This document shows positions 29,645 to 38,669 of a DNA stretch of 40,595 nucleotides, piece by piece. Origin of the DNA: Methylocystaceae bacterium (GTDB lineage: Bacteria > Pseudomonadota > Alphaproteobacteria > Rhodospirillales > Terasakiellaceae); assembly GCA_013373265.1 (NCBI GenBank), contig JABXIC010000055.1:1-40595 (forward strand), given 5' to 3'. Below the pieces are notes generated by a model. It did not search any database. It was not told the DNA's origin and saw only the letters and a program-made list of their open reading frames with translations. Both the position numbers and the translations under genes were made by a program. Positions within the stretch are counted from its first letter, which is position 1, and each line of letters begins with the position of its first letter.

Positions 29645-31530
29645 GCGATTTTGAATCACAAGTCCAGGTCGATATGACAGGTAACCTTGCGGCTGAAGCC
29701 AAGCGAGGTGAACGGGCTATTGAGGGGTTATCAACACGCTCAACCCGCGCTTTCAATAAGATGCGCTGGGCGTCCATGGGGCTTTCGAGCTCTATTGATA
29801 AATTAGGCAATCGCTATACCGGGCTGGTTACAGGAGGCGGGATCGCTATCGCTGCCAAAGGCGTTGTAGACTTTGATGCAAAATTGAAAGACATCGAAGT
29901 GCAAGCTGGTTTAACAGGTGAGCAGATCGCCGCGTTAAAACAAAAGCTCTTTGAAGTTGCTCAGAACAGTAATATTAGGATCAATCCTAGTCAATTGATG
30001 GGAGCTGTTGACGCAATTGTCGAGAAGACGGGTGACCTTGATCTTGCCCAAAACAATCTGGAAAGCATTGGTCTGGCCATTCGTGCTGTTGGGGCAGAAG
30101 GTCGAGATATTGGGGCAGTTGTCGCCGGTTTAAAAAAGTTGGGTGTAACTGAGCCGGATCAAGTGCGTCTTGCTCTGGAAAAACTCATTGAACAGGGTAA
30201 GGCTGGAGCGTTCACGTTTAAAGATCTAGCCGCTGAAGCCGGACCTTTGATGGCTTCGTTATCATCCATCGGGCAAACTGGCATGGCAGCAGTCAATACC
30301 TTGGGAGCACTTGCTCAAACCACGCAAATGGCAACGGACAGCGCATCAGAAAGTTCAACAGCGATTCAAGCTTTGATCAGGGAAATTGCAGTCAAAGGTA
30401 AAAATCTTGAGAAAAAAGGCATCACCGTTTTTGACCCGCAAGCCGCTGCAAAAGGAAAAGAAGAGTTCCTTGCTTTAGATAAAATTGTTCGTTCCATCAT
30501 TGAAAAATCACAAGGCCGCGTTTCGCGCTACGGTCAGTTATTTGGTGAAGAAGCTCAGAAGGCTTTGAAAATTCTAGGGTCTGATTTTCAAAAAACGGGG
30601 GGGCTGGGCAGTCTTGATCAATTTATGTCTGTCAATGCTGATGGTACACAAATTATTGCAGATGCAGCCTCCAAAACACAGACAATGACTGCCGCGATCG
30701 ACAGTCTTAATGGTGCGCTGACTCGTGCGGCCAATGACAATTTGGCTCAACCAATTCAACAGATTGCAGATGCCATAAACTCTTTGGAAACGGACGAATT
30801 GAACAACCTATTTGACCTTGCTGTGACAGGTGTGACAGCTGCAGGTGGGATTTGGGCAGTCAACAAGGCTATTCGTGGTACCGCAGCTGGAATCCGGATG
30901 GTGCGCTCCATTCGTGGTAGCTCAAAAGGTATCGGCGGTGCTGCTGCAAATGCAATGAGCGCAGCAACTGCCCAACCCGTCATCGTTACAAATTGGCCCA
31001 ACGGTTTTGGGACTTCCGGTGGTACAGAAGCCGTAAATCGAAACAGAAAAGGCCGGACTGGCAAAGGGCGATTTGGTTCACGTTTAGGCCGACTTGGAAA
31101 ATTTGCTGGCCGTGCGGGGCGTGCCATTCCCGGTGCTGCGGTTGCTTTGGGTGCGCTTTCAATGGGAAGTGCCGCCTTGGAAGGTGATACGCGTGGCGTG
31201 GTCAGCGGAGGTGGTGCCTTGGCTGGCGGTTTGTTGGGCGCTCAAGGTGGGGCTATGGCTGGTGCTTTGGCAGGACCGATCGGTGCCGCTGTGGGTGCCG
31301 CACTTGGAGGCGGGATTGGAGCATGGCTTGGTGAAGAGGCGACCAGTGCCCTTTTCTCATCTCTCTTTGGAAAGGATGGTGAACAATCATCGCCAGAAAC
31401 TCGCGAACAAATCGAGGTGATGAAACAACAAACCAAGGCATTAGAAGAAAACACTCGTGCACAAGCCCAGTCCGGTTCCTCCGACCGCATTCGACGCCAT
31501 CCGGATCTTGGCGGACTTGAGGCTGGTTGA
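29641..31530 (+). CDS. Tail tape measure protein
   Basis: A protein of 629 residues. The N-terminal two thirds show the TP901-type tape-measure pattern (FDAKLKDIEVQAGLTGEQIA, FKDLAAEAGPLMASLSSIGQ). The C-terminal part has a Gly/Ala-rich hydrophobic stretch (VVSGGGALAGGLLGAQGGAM AGALAGPIGAAVGA). This may form the channel in the host membrane during DNA injection. The length predicts a rather short tail, about 90-100 nm if 1.5 angstrom per residue applies. It is co-translated with the frameshift product. Confidence 0.9.
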   Translation: MSDFESQVQVDMTGNLAAEAKRGERAIEGLSTRSTRAFNKMRWASMGLSSSIDKLGNRYTGLVTGGGIAIAAKGVVDFDAKLKDIEVQAGLTGEQIAALKQKLFEVAQNSNIRINPSQLMGAVDAIVEKTGDLDLAQNNLESIGLAIRAVGAEGRDIGAVVAGLKKLGVTEPDQVRLALEKLIEQGKAGAFTFKDLAAEAGPLMASLSSIGQTGMAAVNTLGALAQTTQMATDSASESSTAIQALIREIAVKGKNLEKKGITVFDPQAAAKGKEEFLALDKIVRSIIEKSQGRVSRYGQLFGEEAQKALKILGSDFQKTGGLGSLDQFMSVNADGTQIIADAASKTQTMTAAIDSLNGALTRAANDNLAQPIQQIADAINSLETDELNNLFDLAVTGVTAAGGIWAVNKAIRGTAAGIRMVRSIRGSSKGIGGAAANAMSAATAQPVIVTNWPNGFGTSGGTEAVNRNRKGRTGKGRFGSRLGRLGKFAGRAGRAIPGAAVALGALSMGSAALEGDTRGVVSGGGALAGGLLGAQGGAMAGALAGPIGAAVGAALGGGIGAWLGEEATSALFSSLFGKDGEQSSPETREQIEVMKQQTKALEENTRAQAQSGSSDRIRRHPDLGGLEAG

Positions 31531-31532
31531 CC

Positions 31533-32825
31533 ATGATTGATCTTGACCAATATCGCCAGGCATCCTTCAGAGGCGTTGAGTTTCATGTCAAGCGCTCACA
31601 ACGCTCGGCGGCTCATCGTGTCGATGTGAAAGAATACCCCTTCAAAAATGATCCGCTGGTGACGGACATGGGTTTATCACCCAAGAAGTTTGACCTGTCT
31701 ATTTATGTTCTTGGTGATGATGCACTTCAACGCCGCAAGGAACTAGAAGCCGCCTTTGATCAAACAGGTTCCGGCATTCTTGTCCATCCGACACGCGGAG
31801 AGCTCACTGCCCAAGTCGAAGATGTTCGAGACGATGAAGATTTTACCGAACTTGGCGTTGCTGACTTCAATGTCACCTTCATTCTAGCAGGTAACAGCAA
31901 AGGCCCAACGGCAACAGTCGATACCAAGGCGGCAGTTATCACGGCTTCTCAAGAAGCGGAAACGGTTATCCTGAATGGCTATGATCTGTCTTTGGGTATT
32001 GACGAACTGGAAGCCGAAGCCACTACTGACGATCTGATCGAAAGTTTCAACCGGATCAGCACCATGTTTCAGCAAGGTAGTGATGCGTTACGCGGTGGCT
32101 TTGCCTCTCCTCTTGAACAAGTCGATCTTTCGGCCATCAAGGCTGGCGACCAAATCGTTGGCAGCGGTTTACAGTTTGCACAAACTGCATTCACTGTTGT
32201 CCGTTCCGGTCTTGTTACTGCGCGTGATCCGCTTTCTTATGTTCAATCCCTTATTGCACAGTTGGCGCCAAATGCCGGGTCACTCTGGAATATGTTGAAC
32301 GGCTCCAGTAATCCATTTGCTGACCTTCTGACTTCGCCAAGGAAATATTCAGGCAGCGGCCTATTCTATGCCCGCTCTAACACGACAGAAAACAAGGCTC
32401 AGGACGAGCTGTTCACACAGATGTTCTTTGATGCAACCATTATTGAAGCATCAAACGCCAGTGCTGATTCCAACTTTTCAGATTTAAATCAGGCTGTCGC
32501 TATTCGTGACGCGATCGGCAATGCTCTTAAAGAAGCAATTCACGCAACGCCAAGTCAGGATCCTATTAAACTATCAAGCCGCCGATCCGCCTTGCGCAGT
32601 CTACGCACAGCGGTTTTTCGCGACATTACGGAACGTTCCATCGCCCTACCCAAGTTGGTAACTCATCAAACACTCCAGCCAGAAACATCGCGTGTGCTGG
32701 CTTATCGTCTCACCGGATCATTGTCTGAAGGGCAGCAGATGGTCAGTCGAAACGGTATCACACACCCGTCTTTTGTTCCTTCTGCGATCAACCTCTTTAT
32801 CAAAAAAGAGGTGAGCAATGGCTGA
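31533..32825 (+). CDS. N: DNA circularisation / tail protein N (Mu gp43-like)
   Basis: A protein of 430 residues. The N-terminal domain matches DNA_circ_N (YRQASFRGVEFHVKRSQRSA AHRVDVKEYPF, LVTDMGLSPKKFDLSIYVLG). The rest is helical. In Mu the protein is a baseplate/tail hub component despite the old name. I prefer the ATG at 31533; a TTG at 31527 overlapping the tape-measure stop is also possible. Its stop overlaps the next start. Confidence 0.88.
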   Translation: MIDLDQYRQASFRGVEFHVKRSQRSAAHRVDVKEYPFKNDPLVTDMGLSPKKFDLSIYVLGDDALQRRKELEAAFDQTGSGILVHPTRGELTAQVEDVRDDEDFTELGVADFNVTFILAGNSKGPTATVDTKAAVITASQEAETVILNGYDLSLGIDELEAEATTDDLIESFNRISTMFQQGSDALRGGFASPLEQVDLSAIKAGDQIVGSGLQFAQTAFTVVRSGLVTARDPLSYVQSLIAQLAPNAGSLWNMLNGSSNPFADLLTSPRKYSGSGLFYARSNTTENKAQDELFTQMFFDATIIEASNASADSNFSDLNQAVAIRDAIGNALKEAIHATPSQDPIKLSSRRSALRSLRTAVFRDITERSIALPKLVTHQTLQPETSRVLAYRLTGSLSEGQQMVSRNGITHPSFVPSAINLFIKKEVSNG

Positions 32826-33882
32826 CATCACTTTGCATGTGAATGGCCTTAAATGGGAAGGCTGGCAGAAGGCCGAAGTTACCCGCTCAATGGACGCGGT
32901 CTTTGCAGAAGCGACCCTCACCCTGACAAAAGGATGGCCCGGCAAATATGGTAGCGATATTCCGCCGATTAAGCGCGGTCAGCTCTGCTCACTTTCTTTG
33001 GAAGGTGAAACGGTTATCACTGGCTATGTCAATGAACATGACCTTGTAACAGACAAGGATGGCTTTGAGCTTAAGATTTCACCGCGTGATAAAACCGCAC
33101 TGCTTTTTAAAAGCTCTGTTGTTCGCAATCCGGCAACCTGGACAAACCAGACAGCCTTCCAGATCATTTCAGATATCTGTAAACCTTTTGGCATCAAGGT
33201 TATTGAACAAGCTAAGAGCACAGAAACTCAAAAGCCCTTCAAAAACGTCAAAGTGAATTCTGGTGAAACGGCTCGTCGCGCCATTGAGCGCATGTGCCGC
33301 AACCGCGCCCTTTTGTTCTTTGCGGATCGTTTTGGAAACCTCGTCCTCACGACCTCTGAATATGCCGGGAAAGCTCAGGCTGAACTGAAACATGGCGCAG
33401 ATGGGAATGTCCTATCGTGTCGCAATAAGGCATCTCTGAATGATCGCAACAGCCAATACATTGTTCGCAGCCAAAGCCCAGGTGAAGATTGGGGGAATGC
33501 TGATCATACCAAAAAAACAGGTCAGGCCACTGATCATGGGGTCTCACTCTATTGCCCGAAAATCATCATTGCCGAAGAACCGGAAGCAACAATCTCTCTT
33601 CAGGAACTGGCGGTCACGACTGCCTCGGTCAATGCTGCGCGGTCTATCGACCTTGAATATACGGTCGCAGGATGGACACAGGGTAAAGACCTTCCTTTGT
33701 GGGACATCAATACATTAGTCCATGTGCGTGACATTCTTGGTGACATTGATGAAACGAAACTCATCAAGCGGTGCTTTTATAGCGTTAGCGAGAAGTCTGC
33801 ACCGGAAACCACTCTAACGCTGGTAAATCCGAAGGCTTACACCCTTCTTGCCGAGCCCGAGAAAGATGAAGGGGGCTGGTAA
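32818..33882 (+). CDS. P: Baseplate hub protein (Mu P-like, gpD family)
   Basis: A protein of 354 residues. It matches the Mu gp44/P baseplate protein: DITLHVNGLKWEGWQKAEVT RSMDAV, then GETVITGYVNEHDLVTDKDG FELKI and FQIISDICKPFGI. The fold corresponds to T4 gp27/P2 gpD. It forms the central hub on which the spike sits. Confidence 0.9.
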   Translation: MADITLHVNGLKWEGWQKAEVTRSMDAVFAEATLTLTKGWPGKYGSDIPPIKRGQLCSLSLEGETVITGYVNEHDLVTDKDGFELKISPRDKTALLFKSSVVRNPATWTNQTAFQIISDICKPFGIKVIEQAKSTETQKPFKNVKVNSGETARRAIERMCRNRALLFFADRFGNLVLTTSEYAGKAQAELKHGADGNVLSCRNKASLNDRNSQYIVRSQSPGEDWGNADHTKKTGQATDHGVSLYCPKIIIAEEPEATISLQELAVTTASVNAARSIDLEYTVAGWTQGKDLPLWDINTLVHVRDILGDIDETKLIKRCFYSVSEKSAPETTLTLVNPKAYTLLAEPEKDEGGW

Positions 33883-33887
33883 TATCA

Positions 33888-34496
33888 ATGGAATGGATTA
33901 AGGAACAATTTGCAGCCATTAAACTGCGCATCAGCCTTTTATTTTCACGAGGGATTGTGACAGTTGTCTATAAGGTTGATGCAAACAAAATGCAGAAACT
34001 ACAGGCCTCCGGATTGGATGGTGATCTGGCAGAAAGCGTTGAGCATTTTGAGCCTTATGGTCTGGCCTGTAACCCGCTTCCCGGTTCTGAAGCGTTTCTG
34101 CTTTCGCTTTTAGGGCAGCGTAGCCACCTTCTTGCCTTCGTAACAGATCCTCGGGAATGTCCGACAGGGCGTAAACCGGGTGAGGTTATCCTTTGGTCTA
34201 AATATGGCCAGAAGATCTGGTTGCATGATGACGGCGGCATGACCATCACTTCACCGGCTTACATCAAAGGCTTTGCGCCAGACATCACCCTGAAAGCCGA
34301 GAACAAACTTCGGCTTGAAGGCGATGAGGTTGAGGTTTACGCCACAACCAGCTTTGCTTGGGATGTGAATGGCCATGGGCAAACATGGCACATTAATTAT
34401 GTAGATAGTTGGACAATCGGTCAGGTACCCGGCACCACTTATAATATCCTGCCAACGACATATTTGGGGAAGGATGAAGAATGGACATCGCCATGA
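33888..34496 (+). CDS. Baseplate spike assembly protein (Mu gp45-like)
   Basis: A protein of 202 residues. The OB-like domain (LLSLLGQRSHLLAFVTDPRE) and the beta-repeat end (HDDGGMTITSPAYIKGFAPD ITLKAENKLRLEGDEVEVYA) match the Mu gp45 spike family (PF06890), a trimeric membrane-piercing tip. It overlaps the next gene by 16 bases. Confidence 0.88.
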   Translation: MEWIKEQFAAIKLRISLLFSRGIVTVVYKVDANKMQKLQASGLDGDLAESVEHFEPYGLACNPLPGSEAFLLSLLGQRSHLLAFVTDPRECPTGRKPGEVILWSKYGQKIWLHDDGGMTITSPAYIKGFAPDITLKAENKLRLEGDEVEVYATTSFAWDVNGHGQTWHINYVDSWTIGQVPGTTYNILPTTYLGKDEEWTSP

Positions 34497-34960
34497 CCAA
34501 CCCCACAGGTACCGGCTTTGATTTTGCTCATGACGGCACTGATTTGATTATCAGCGATGGCCTCTTGGAATTGTTAATCAATGCTTTGTTTCGTGATGCC
34601 AAAGCACCAGCCGATATTTTGGAAGCAGGTGAGGATCCGCGTGGTCATTGGTCAACCGATCTGGATGGTGATACACCCGATGGCAGCTTTATTTGGACCC
34701 TGCGCCGCGAGAAAATCACGTCTGACATGCCCTACCGGGTCGCTGAACTGATGGAAAAAGCCTGTGCATTTATGGTCAGCGCGACAGATGGTCCAGCCGA
34801 ACCCGTTACCAAAGTTCAGGCCACTTGTCAGAAAGCCAGTCAGCGGGGCCGTATTGAGGGGGAACTGATCCTCTTTCTCAATCAAAGCCTAGAACAACGC
34901 CGTTTCACGGTCGTTTATGACCCTATTAATCAAATCTATAATGTCGAGGAGATCACCTGA
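34481..34960 (+). CDS. Baseplate wedge protein (Mu gp46-like)
   Basis: A protein of 159 residues of the GP46 family, the gp25-like baseplate wedge: LISDGLLELLINALFRDAKA-type sequence, DPRGHWSTDLDGDTPDGSFI WTLRREK, and the end RRFTVVYDPINQIYNVEEIT. AAGGA precedes the first ATG; a second ATG lies four codons later. Its stop overlaps the next ATG. Confidence 0.88.
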   Translation: MDIAMTNPTGTGFDFAHDGTDLIISDGLLELLINALFRDAKAPADILEAGEDPRGHWSTDLDGDTPDGSFIWTLRREKITSDMPYRVAELMEKACAFMVSATDGPAEPVTKVQATCQKASQRGRIEGELILFLNQSLEQRRFTVVYDPINQIYNVEEIT

Positions 34961-36054
34961 TGCCCTGGGAAAAAACATCTCTCAAAGTTCGTGAAGAGCG
35001 TCTGCGCAACGGTATTGCCTCAAACCTTGGCCTAGCCTCCACGCCTGGGCGATTGAGCAATATCGGCGCGATGACCGCCGAGATCGCGGGTGAGGTCGAT
35101 GACCTGCACCAACATATTGATTATGCCCGTCAGCAAATCCACACTAAGACCTGCGATGAAGAACATCTTAAGCTAAAAGGGGCGCGTTATAGCCTGCCCA
35201 AGCTTTCCGCGACTCAAGCTGTTGGTCAGGTCAGCTTTAGCGGACCCGATGGTAAAACGATTTCAAAGGATGAGGTCCGGCTGAAACACACCTCTGGCGT
35301 GATTATCACCCTTGATGCCAATGCGACAATTACTGACGGCACGGCAGTTGTAAATGCAACGGCGGAACTGGCAGGGAATTCCGGCAACTTAGCTGAGGGT
35401 GAACTTTTATCCCCCATATCCCCCATTGAGGGCGTATCCTCAGAAGTAACTGTCTCAACGGCCTTCACTGAGGGCCGCGAAGAAGAAACATTGGATGCCT
35501 ATCGTTCCCGCATCATGTTTCGGGAGGCGTTTCCGCCTATGGGTGGCAATGATGCCGACTATGTGGTCTGGGCAAAAATGATCAATGGTGTTTCCGATGT
35601 CTGGGTTTATCCTAAAGAGATGGGGTTAAGTACCGTCACAGTCCGGATTGCAGCTTACGATGATCCGACAGGCCCAATACCGACAGAAGCCCTACGTCAA
35701 AAAGTCGCAGATCATATCGACGGACATATCAACCCTGTAACTGGACAATGGTCAGGGCGGAATAGCGGTGCTGAAGTATTTGTTGTAGCTCCCGTTCCCA
35801 AAGTCATTGATTTGGATTTCTCTGCCTTGGTACCTGATACAGAAGAAACCAGAGCCGCCGTTAAAAAGGCGGTTGCACTCATGCTGCGCAAACGTTCAAA
35901 GCCAGGCGTACTTATTAATCTTGACTGGATCGGTGAAGCTATTTCGAAGGCTGTTGGCGAAGACCAACACACGCTGGCCACACCTAACGCTGCCGTTCAG
36001 TGCGCGGTCAACGAACTGCCTGTCGTTGGCAATGTAACGGTCGGAGGGGTGTGA
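34960..36054 (+). CDS. Baseplate J-like protein (Mu gp47)
   Basis: A protein of 364 residues with the baseplate J pattern (PF04865): the helical opening MTAEIAGEVDDLHQHIDYAR QQIHTKTCDEEHLKLKGARY, a beta domain (GQVSFSGPDGKTISKDEVRL), and EGREEETLDAYRSRIMFREA FPPMGGNDADYVVWAKMING V. It is a wedge component that triggers sheath contraction. The ribosome site is GAGGAGA. Confidence 0.92.
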   Translation: MPWEKTSLKVREERLRNGIASNLGLASTPGRLSNIGAMTAEIAGEVDDLHQHIDYARQQIHTKTCDEEHLKLKGARYSLPKLSATQAVGQVSFSGPDGKTISKDEVRLKHTSGVIITLDANATITDGTAVVNATAELAGNSGNLAEGELLSPISPIEGVSSEVTVSTAFTEGREEETLDAYRSRIMFREAFPPMGGNDADYVVWAKMINGVSDVWVYPKEMGLSTVTVRIAAYDDPTGPIPTEALRQKVADHIDGHINPVTGQWSGRNSGAEVFVVAPVPKVIDLDFSALVPDTEETRAAVKKAVALMLRKRSKPGVLINLDWIGEAISKAVGEDQHTLATPNAAVQCAVNELPVVGNVTVGGV

Positions 36055-36055
36055 T

Positions 36056-36655
36056 ATGGCTCGTACTTCACAAGACTATAAAGCGGCCTTGATTAATTCA
36101 CTTCCTCAAGGCGCGGCCTATCCGAAAGATATTGCTCCAAACAGAGATGGGATTTTCGAAGCAGTTGCAGATGAACTAGCTGGTGAAGAATTCCTTGTCG
36201 ATAAAATGTTAACGGAAGCCGATCCTCTCAACACCAAAGACCTTCTTGAAGAGTGGGAACAACAACATGGCCTGCCGGAATGTCCGCATCAATCAGGGCT
36301 GACACGTCAAGAACGGCTCTCCCTCTTAAACGAGAAGATTGATCGTGTTGGCAGTTTATGCCCACCCGCCATCATCTGGCTGGCTGATCGTTTAGGTTAC
36401 AAGGTTGAGGTCAAGGAACGCCGCCCATTTATTGGTGGGATTTCTAGAGGTGGCGAGCAGGTCGGTAGCGATGCCAAAATCCGTTTCTGGTGGACTGTTC
36501 GTGTCAAAGAACCTCGTGTGACCATGTTTCGGGGGGGCGTGTCTACGGGCGGGGAAAGGCAGGGATCAATCGAAAGAGCAGACGATCTGGAATGTTTGCT
36601 TCACAAAATCAACTATTCAGAAAAACAACTTACTGTCGGTTATGAAGGGGTCTGA
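36056..36655 (+). CDS. DUF2313 tail protein (Mu gp48-like)
   Basis: A protein of 199 residues matching the Mu gp48 family (YKAALINSLPQGAAYPKDIA, VADELAGEEFLVDKMLTEAD PLNTKDLLEEWEQQHGLPEC). This is the P2 gpI-like baseplate component that links the wedge to the tail fibre. GGAGGGG lies upstream. Confidence 0.88.
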   Translation: MARTSQDYKAALINSLPQGAAYPKDIAPNRDGIFEAVADELAGEEFLVDKMLTEADPLNTKDLLEEWEQQHGLPECPHQSGLTRQERLSLLNEKIDRVGSLCPPAIIWLADRLGYKVEVKERRPFIGGISRGGEQVGSDAKIRFWWTVRVKEPRVTMFRGGVSTGGERQGSIERADDLECLLHKINYSEKQLTVGYEGV

Positions 36656-36657
36656 AA

Positions 36658-37917
36658 ATGAAATATATTAATCCGATCGGGAAAGAAGGCGATAAAGTTC
36701 CATATGTAGATGCGGACCCTGCGAATGGTATTGAAGGAGATCCTGTTTCAAGTGACGCTTGGGAGCATCCAATGTTGGAAATTGTCAATGTTCAAGCTGG
36801 GGCAGGTTTAACTGATGAACATGGGAACACCACACAATTACTTGCAGCTATCAATGCCCTGATTGCAGCCACCCAAGGAACTGTGGCATCACGTGATGTT
36901 GGTGTTTCGGCAGGTTCTGTGCCAGAAGTGTTATCAGCTACGGGCAAACTTGACCCGTCGATCATCCCCACACAATCGACAGGTGCTTTGCGTAAAATGA
37001 TTTTATTGAACTCTTTACTGGATAGTATGCGTGATGCAACGCCGGATAAGATCATTGACGGCATTGCCGATCCGTTGGTTAACCTCAGCAATATTGACGG
37101 GGCTTTGTCATCCGGTATTAGCCATGATGGTGCCGGGGCGTATTTGGAGAACCTGCTTGAGGTCTACAGTTATCCGGTCACAGGCTCTACGACTATGGGA
37201 ACAAACGTCGGCGGCAACTCATTTTCTCAGCTATTTGACAATAACTTCAACACAATGTGGGATGGTGAAAATACCCAATACTGGAATGCTCATACAGTCA
37301 CGCTGGATTTCAATGAAACTGTTAGTGCCACTGCATTAGACTTCGCTTTTCATGATTACGGTTTCTGGCCCGCCTCTGTTGATGTGACGATTGAAGTGTC
37401 TGATGACAATGTAACCTTTACTGAACATGCAACGGTTACATTCACCGTGTTGCAGCTTCCCGTCTCTGACCCTGACTATACATATTCACGATCCACGTCA
37501 TTTGCTCGAGTCAGTTTCCGGTATCTTCGCTTCAGAGTTTTGCTCAATGATACATCTTGGTCAAAAGACTTGAACGGTACTCGCGCCATTGATGAACAAA
37601 CGGGTGCCGCTGATGTTGTCTCTAATATCCTGACAACCTCTGCCACTGCCGTTCGTGCAAGCTTCATGGCCTTTATTGAACCAACAGCCGCAATCACTTA
37701 CAGCACGGATTTGACACTGGAATTCAGAACAGATGATGCCGGCGTTTATGAACTTGCTGCAATTGAGAAAATTGGTACGAGCGATGAAGGCTACGACATC
37801 GTTTATGTCGATCATGCAGTAGCTGCAAATTCCGGCACCGATAACCGCTTTAAGCTTCATACGACAGCCGGAAACTTCATCAAACTTCACGGTTACGTCA
37901 CAGCATTTGAGAGTTAA
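36658..37917 (+). CDS. Tail fibre protein with F5/8 type C (discoidin-like) module
   Basis: A protein of 419 residues. After an N-terminal baseplate-attachment part, residues about 185-300 form a galactose-binding-like F5/8C domain (NVGGNSFSQLFDNNFNTMWD G, VTLDFNETVSATALDFAFHD YGFWPASVDVTIEVSDDNVT F). This type of domain commonly binds glycans, so it may recognise host surface polysaccharide. The C-terminal part is beta-rich. It is shorter than Mu S and has no invertible G-segment near it. Confidence 0.82.
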   Translation: MKYINPIGKEGDKVPYVDADPANGIEGDPVSSDAWEHPMLEIVNVQAGAGLTDEHGNTTQLLAAINALIAATQGTVASRDVGVSAGSVPEVLSATGKLDPSIIPTQSTGALRKMILLNSLLDSMRDATPDKIIDGIADPLVNLSNIDGALSSGISHDGAGAYLENLLEVYSYPVTGSTTMGTNVGGNSFSQLFDNNFNTMWDGENTQYWNAHTVTLDFNETVSATALDFAFHDYGFWPASVDVTIEVSDDNVTFTEHATVTFTVLQLPVSDPDYTYSRSTSFARVSFRYLRFRVLLNDTSWSKDLNGTRAIDEQTGAADVVSNILTTSATAVRASFMAFIEPTAAITYSTDLTLEFRTDDAGVYELAAIEKIGTSDEGYDIVYVDHAVAANSGTDNRFKLHTTAGNFIKLHGYVTAFES

Positions 37918-37919
37918 TC

Positions 37920-38366
37920 ATGAAACAAAAACTTCTATCCCAACAACGTGACCCAATCAACGCGGCCACAAACTTAGCAGACGCACAAGATATTGCGATC
38001 CGCCTTGTCAAAGCTGCCGCTGAACGGGCGCGTGAAAAATTCATCACACCGGGTTCCGGCAAGACCAAGGAATATGAATTCAAACAGACCGAGGTTGTTA
38101 AATATCGTGCAACTGAAGCCGCTGGCGGTCCATTAATTGCCGCCGATTATCCTTGGGCGATTGATCGTGCAGAGCTTCTGACAACCCCTGAGAACACAGT
38201 CAGTGTTGCTGATGTTATTGAAGAATGGGAAGGGCTTGGCAATTATTGGGAAACGATAGCGCGTCAAATCGCAAAGCTTGAAGAGGCCGCAGTTGAAGGT
38301 ATTAAATCAGCGACCCAAAAAGAAGAAATTTATAATTTCTTAAACAATAATTGGCCTGCACCGTGA
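37920..38366 (+). CDS. Tail fibre assembly/chaperone-like protein
   Basis: A helical protein of 148 residues (INAATNLADAQDIAIRLVKA AAERAREKFITPGSGK), then YEFKQTEVVKYRATEAAGGP, YPWAIDRAEL and VADVIEEWEGLGNYWETIAR. The combination resembles the small proteins with a DUF4376-like core that follow fibre genes and assist their folding. The position directly after the fibre supports this, but homology is not certain. Confidence 0.65.
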   Translation: MKQKLLSQQRDPINAATNLADAQDIAIRLVKAAAERAREKFITPGSGKTKEYEFKQTEVVKYRATEAAGGPLIAADYPWAIDRAELLTTPENTVSVADVIEEWEGLGNYWETIARQIAKLEEAAVEGIKSATQKEEIYNFLNNNWPAP

Positions 38367-38483
38367 TTATAGCAGGGGACAGGGTGCTGTAACACCCTGA
38401 GCCGGGTGTCTAAACCACCCACGACAAAAGTCGCCCTACCAGCTCGATTGAGCGGGGCTAATATCGGACATAAAAGTTAACAA
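38367..38483 (+). promoter_or_regulatory. Four tandem hairpins in the com leader
   Basis: There is no gene here. CAGGGTG-CTGTAA-CACCCTG (38380-38399); GGGTG-TCTAAAC-CACCC (38404-38420); CGAC-AAAA-GTCG (38422-38433); and GCCC...GCTC-GATT-GAGC-G-GGGC (38433-38458) follow one another. The first two stems have interchangeable arms, so alternative pairing is possible. A late promoter for the com module (the Pmom position) should be here, but only a weak TATAGC-type -10 is visible at about 38367. Com itself has almost no ribosome site, so the leader may control its translation. Confidence 0.5.
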
Positions 38484-38669
38484 ATGGAGAATTTTCGCTG
38501 TGGCAATTGCCAAAAATTATTAGGTAAGGTCGGGGCATCTGGTGAAGTTCAAATCAAATGCCCTCGCTGCAATACAATCAATCATAAGAAGGCCCCTGAG
38601 CCTCACACCCTGAATGCCACAGAGCATCATGATCAGAGTGTGAAACATGACAAAGAAGACTACAAATAA
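38484..38669 (+). CDS. com: Com zinc-finger translational activator
   Basis: A protein of 61 residues. C6-x2-C9 and C26-x2-C29 (MENFRCGNCQKLLGKVGASG, then EVQIKCPRCNTINH) reproduce the Mu Com layout, with cysteines at the same positions and similar flanking residues (RCxNCxKLL, IxCPRC). In Mu, Com binds the mom mRNA and opens its ribosome site. Here com overlaps the downstream methyltransferase start by 23 bases, just as com overlaps mom in Mu. The C-terminal tail is His/Asp rich. Mom itself is missing. Confidence 0.92.
   Translation: MENFRCGNCQKLLGKVGASGEVQIKCPRCNTINHKKAPEPHTLNATEHHDQSVKHDKEDYK
38603..38650 (+). promoter_or_regulatory. Possible Com-controlled translation initiation region
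   Basis: TCACAC (38603-38608) can pair with GTGTGA (38638-38643), which lies in the weak ribosome site of the methyltransferase-like gene. TCATG (38627-38631) can pair with CATGA (38646-38650), which includes its ATG. Either pairing would hide the start, as the stem in Mu mom mRNA does until Com binds. This is inferred from base pairing and analogy. Confidence 0.4.

Noticed and set aside
36658-38366. Invertible G-segment with recombinase (gin) as in Mu
   Set aside because: There is no recombinase gene, no second set of fibre genes and no inverted repeats flanking the fibre genes.
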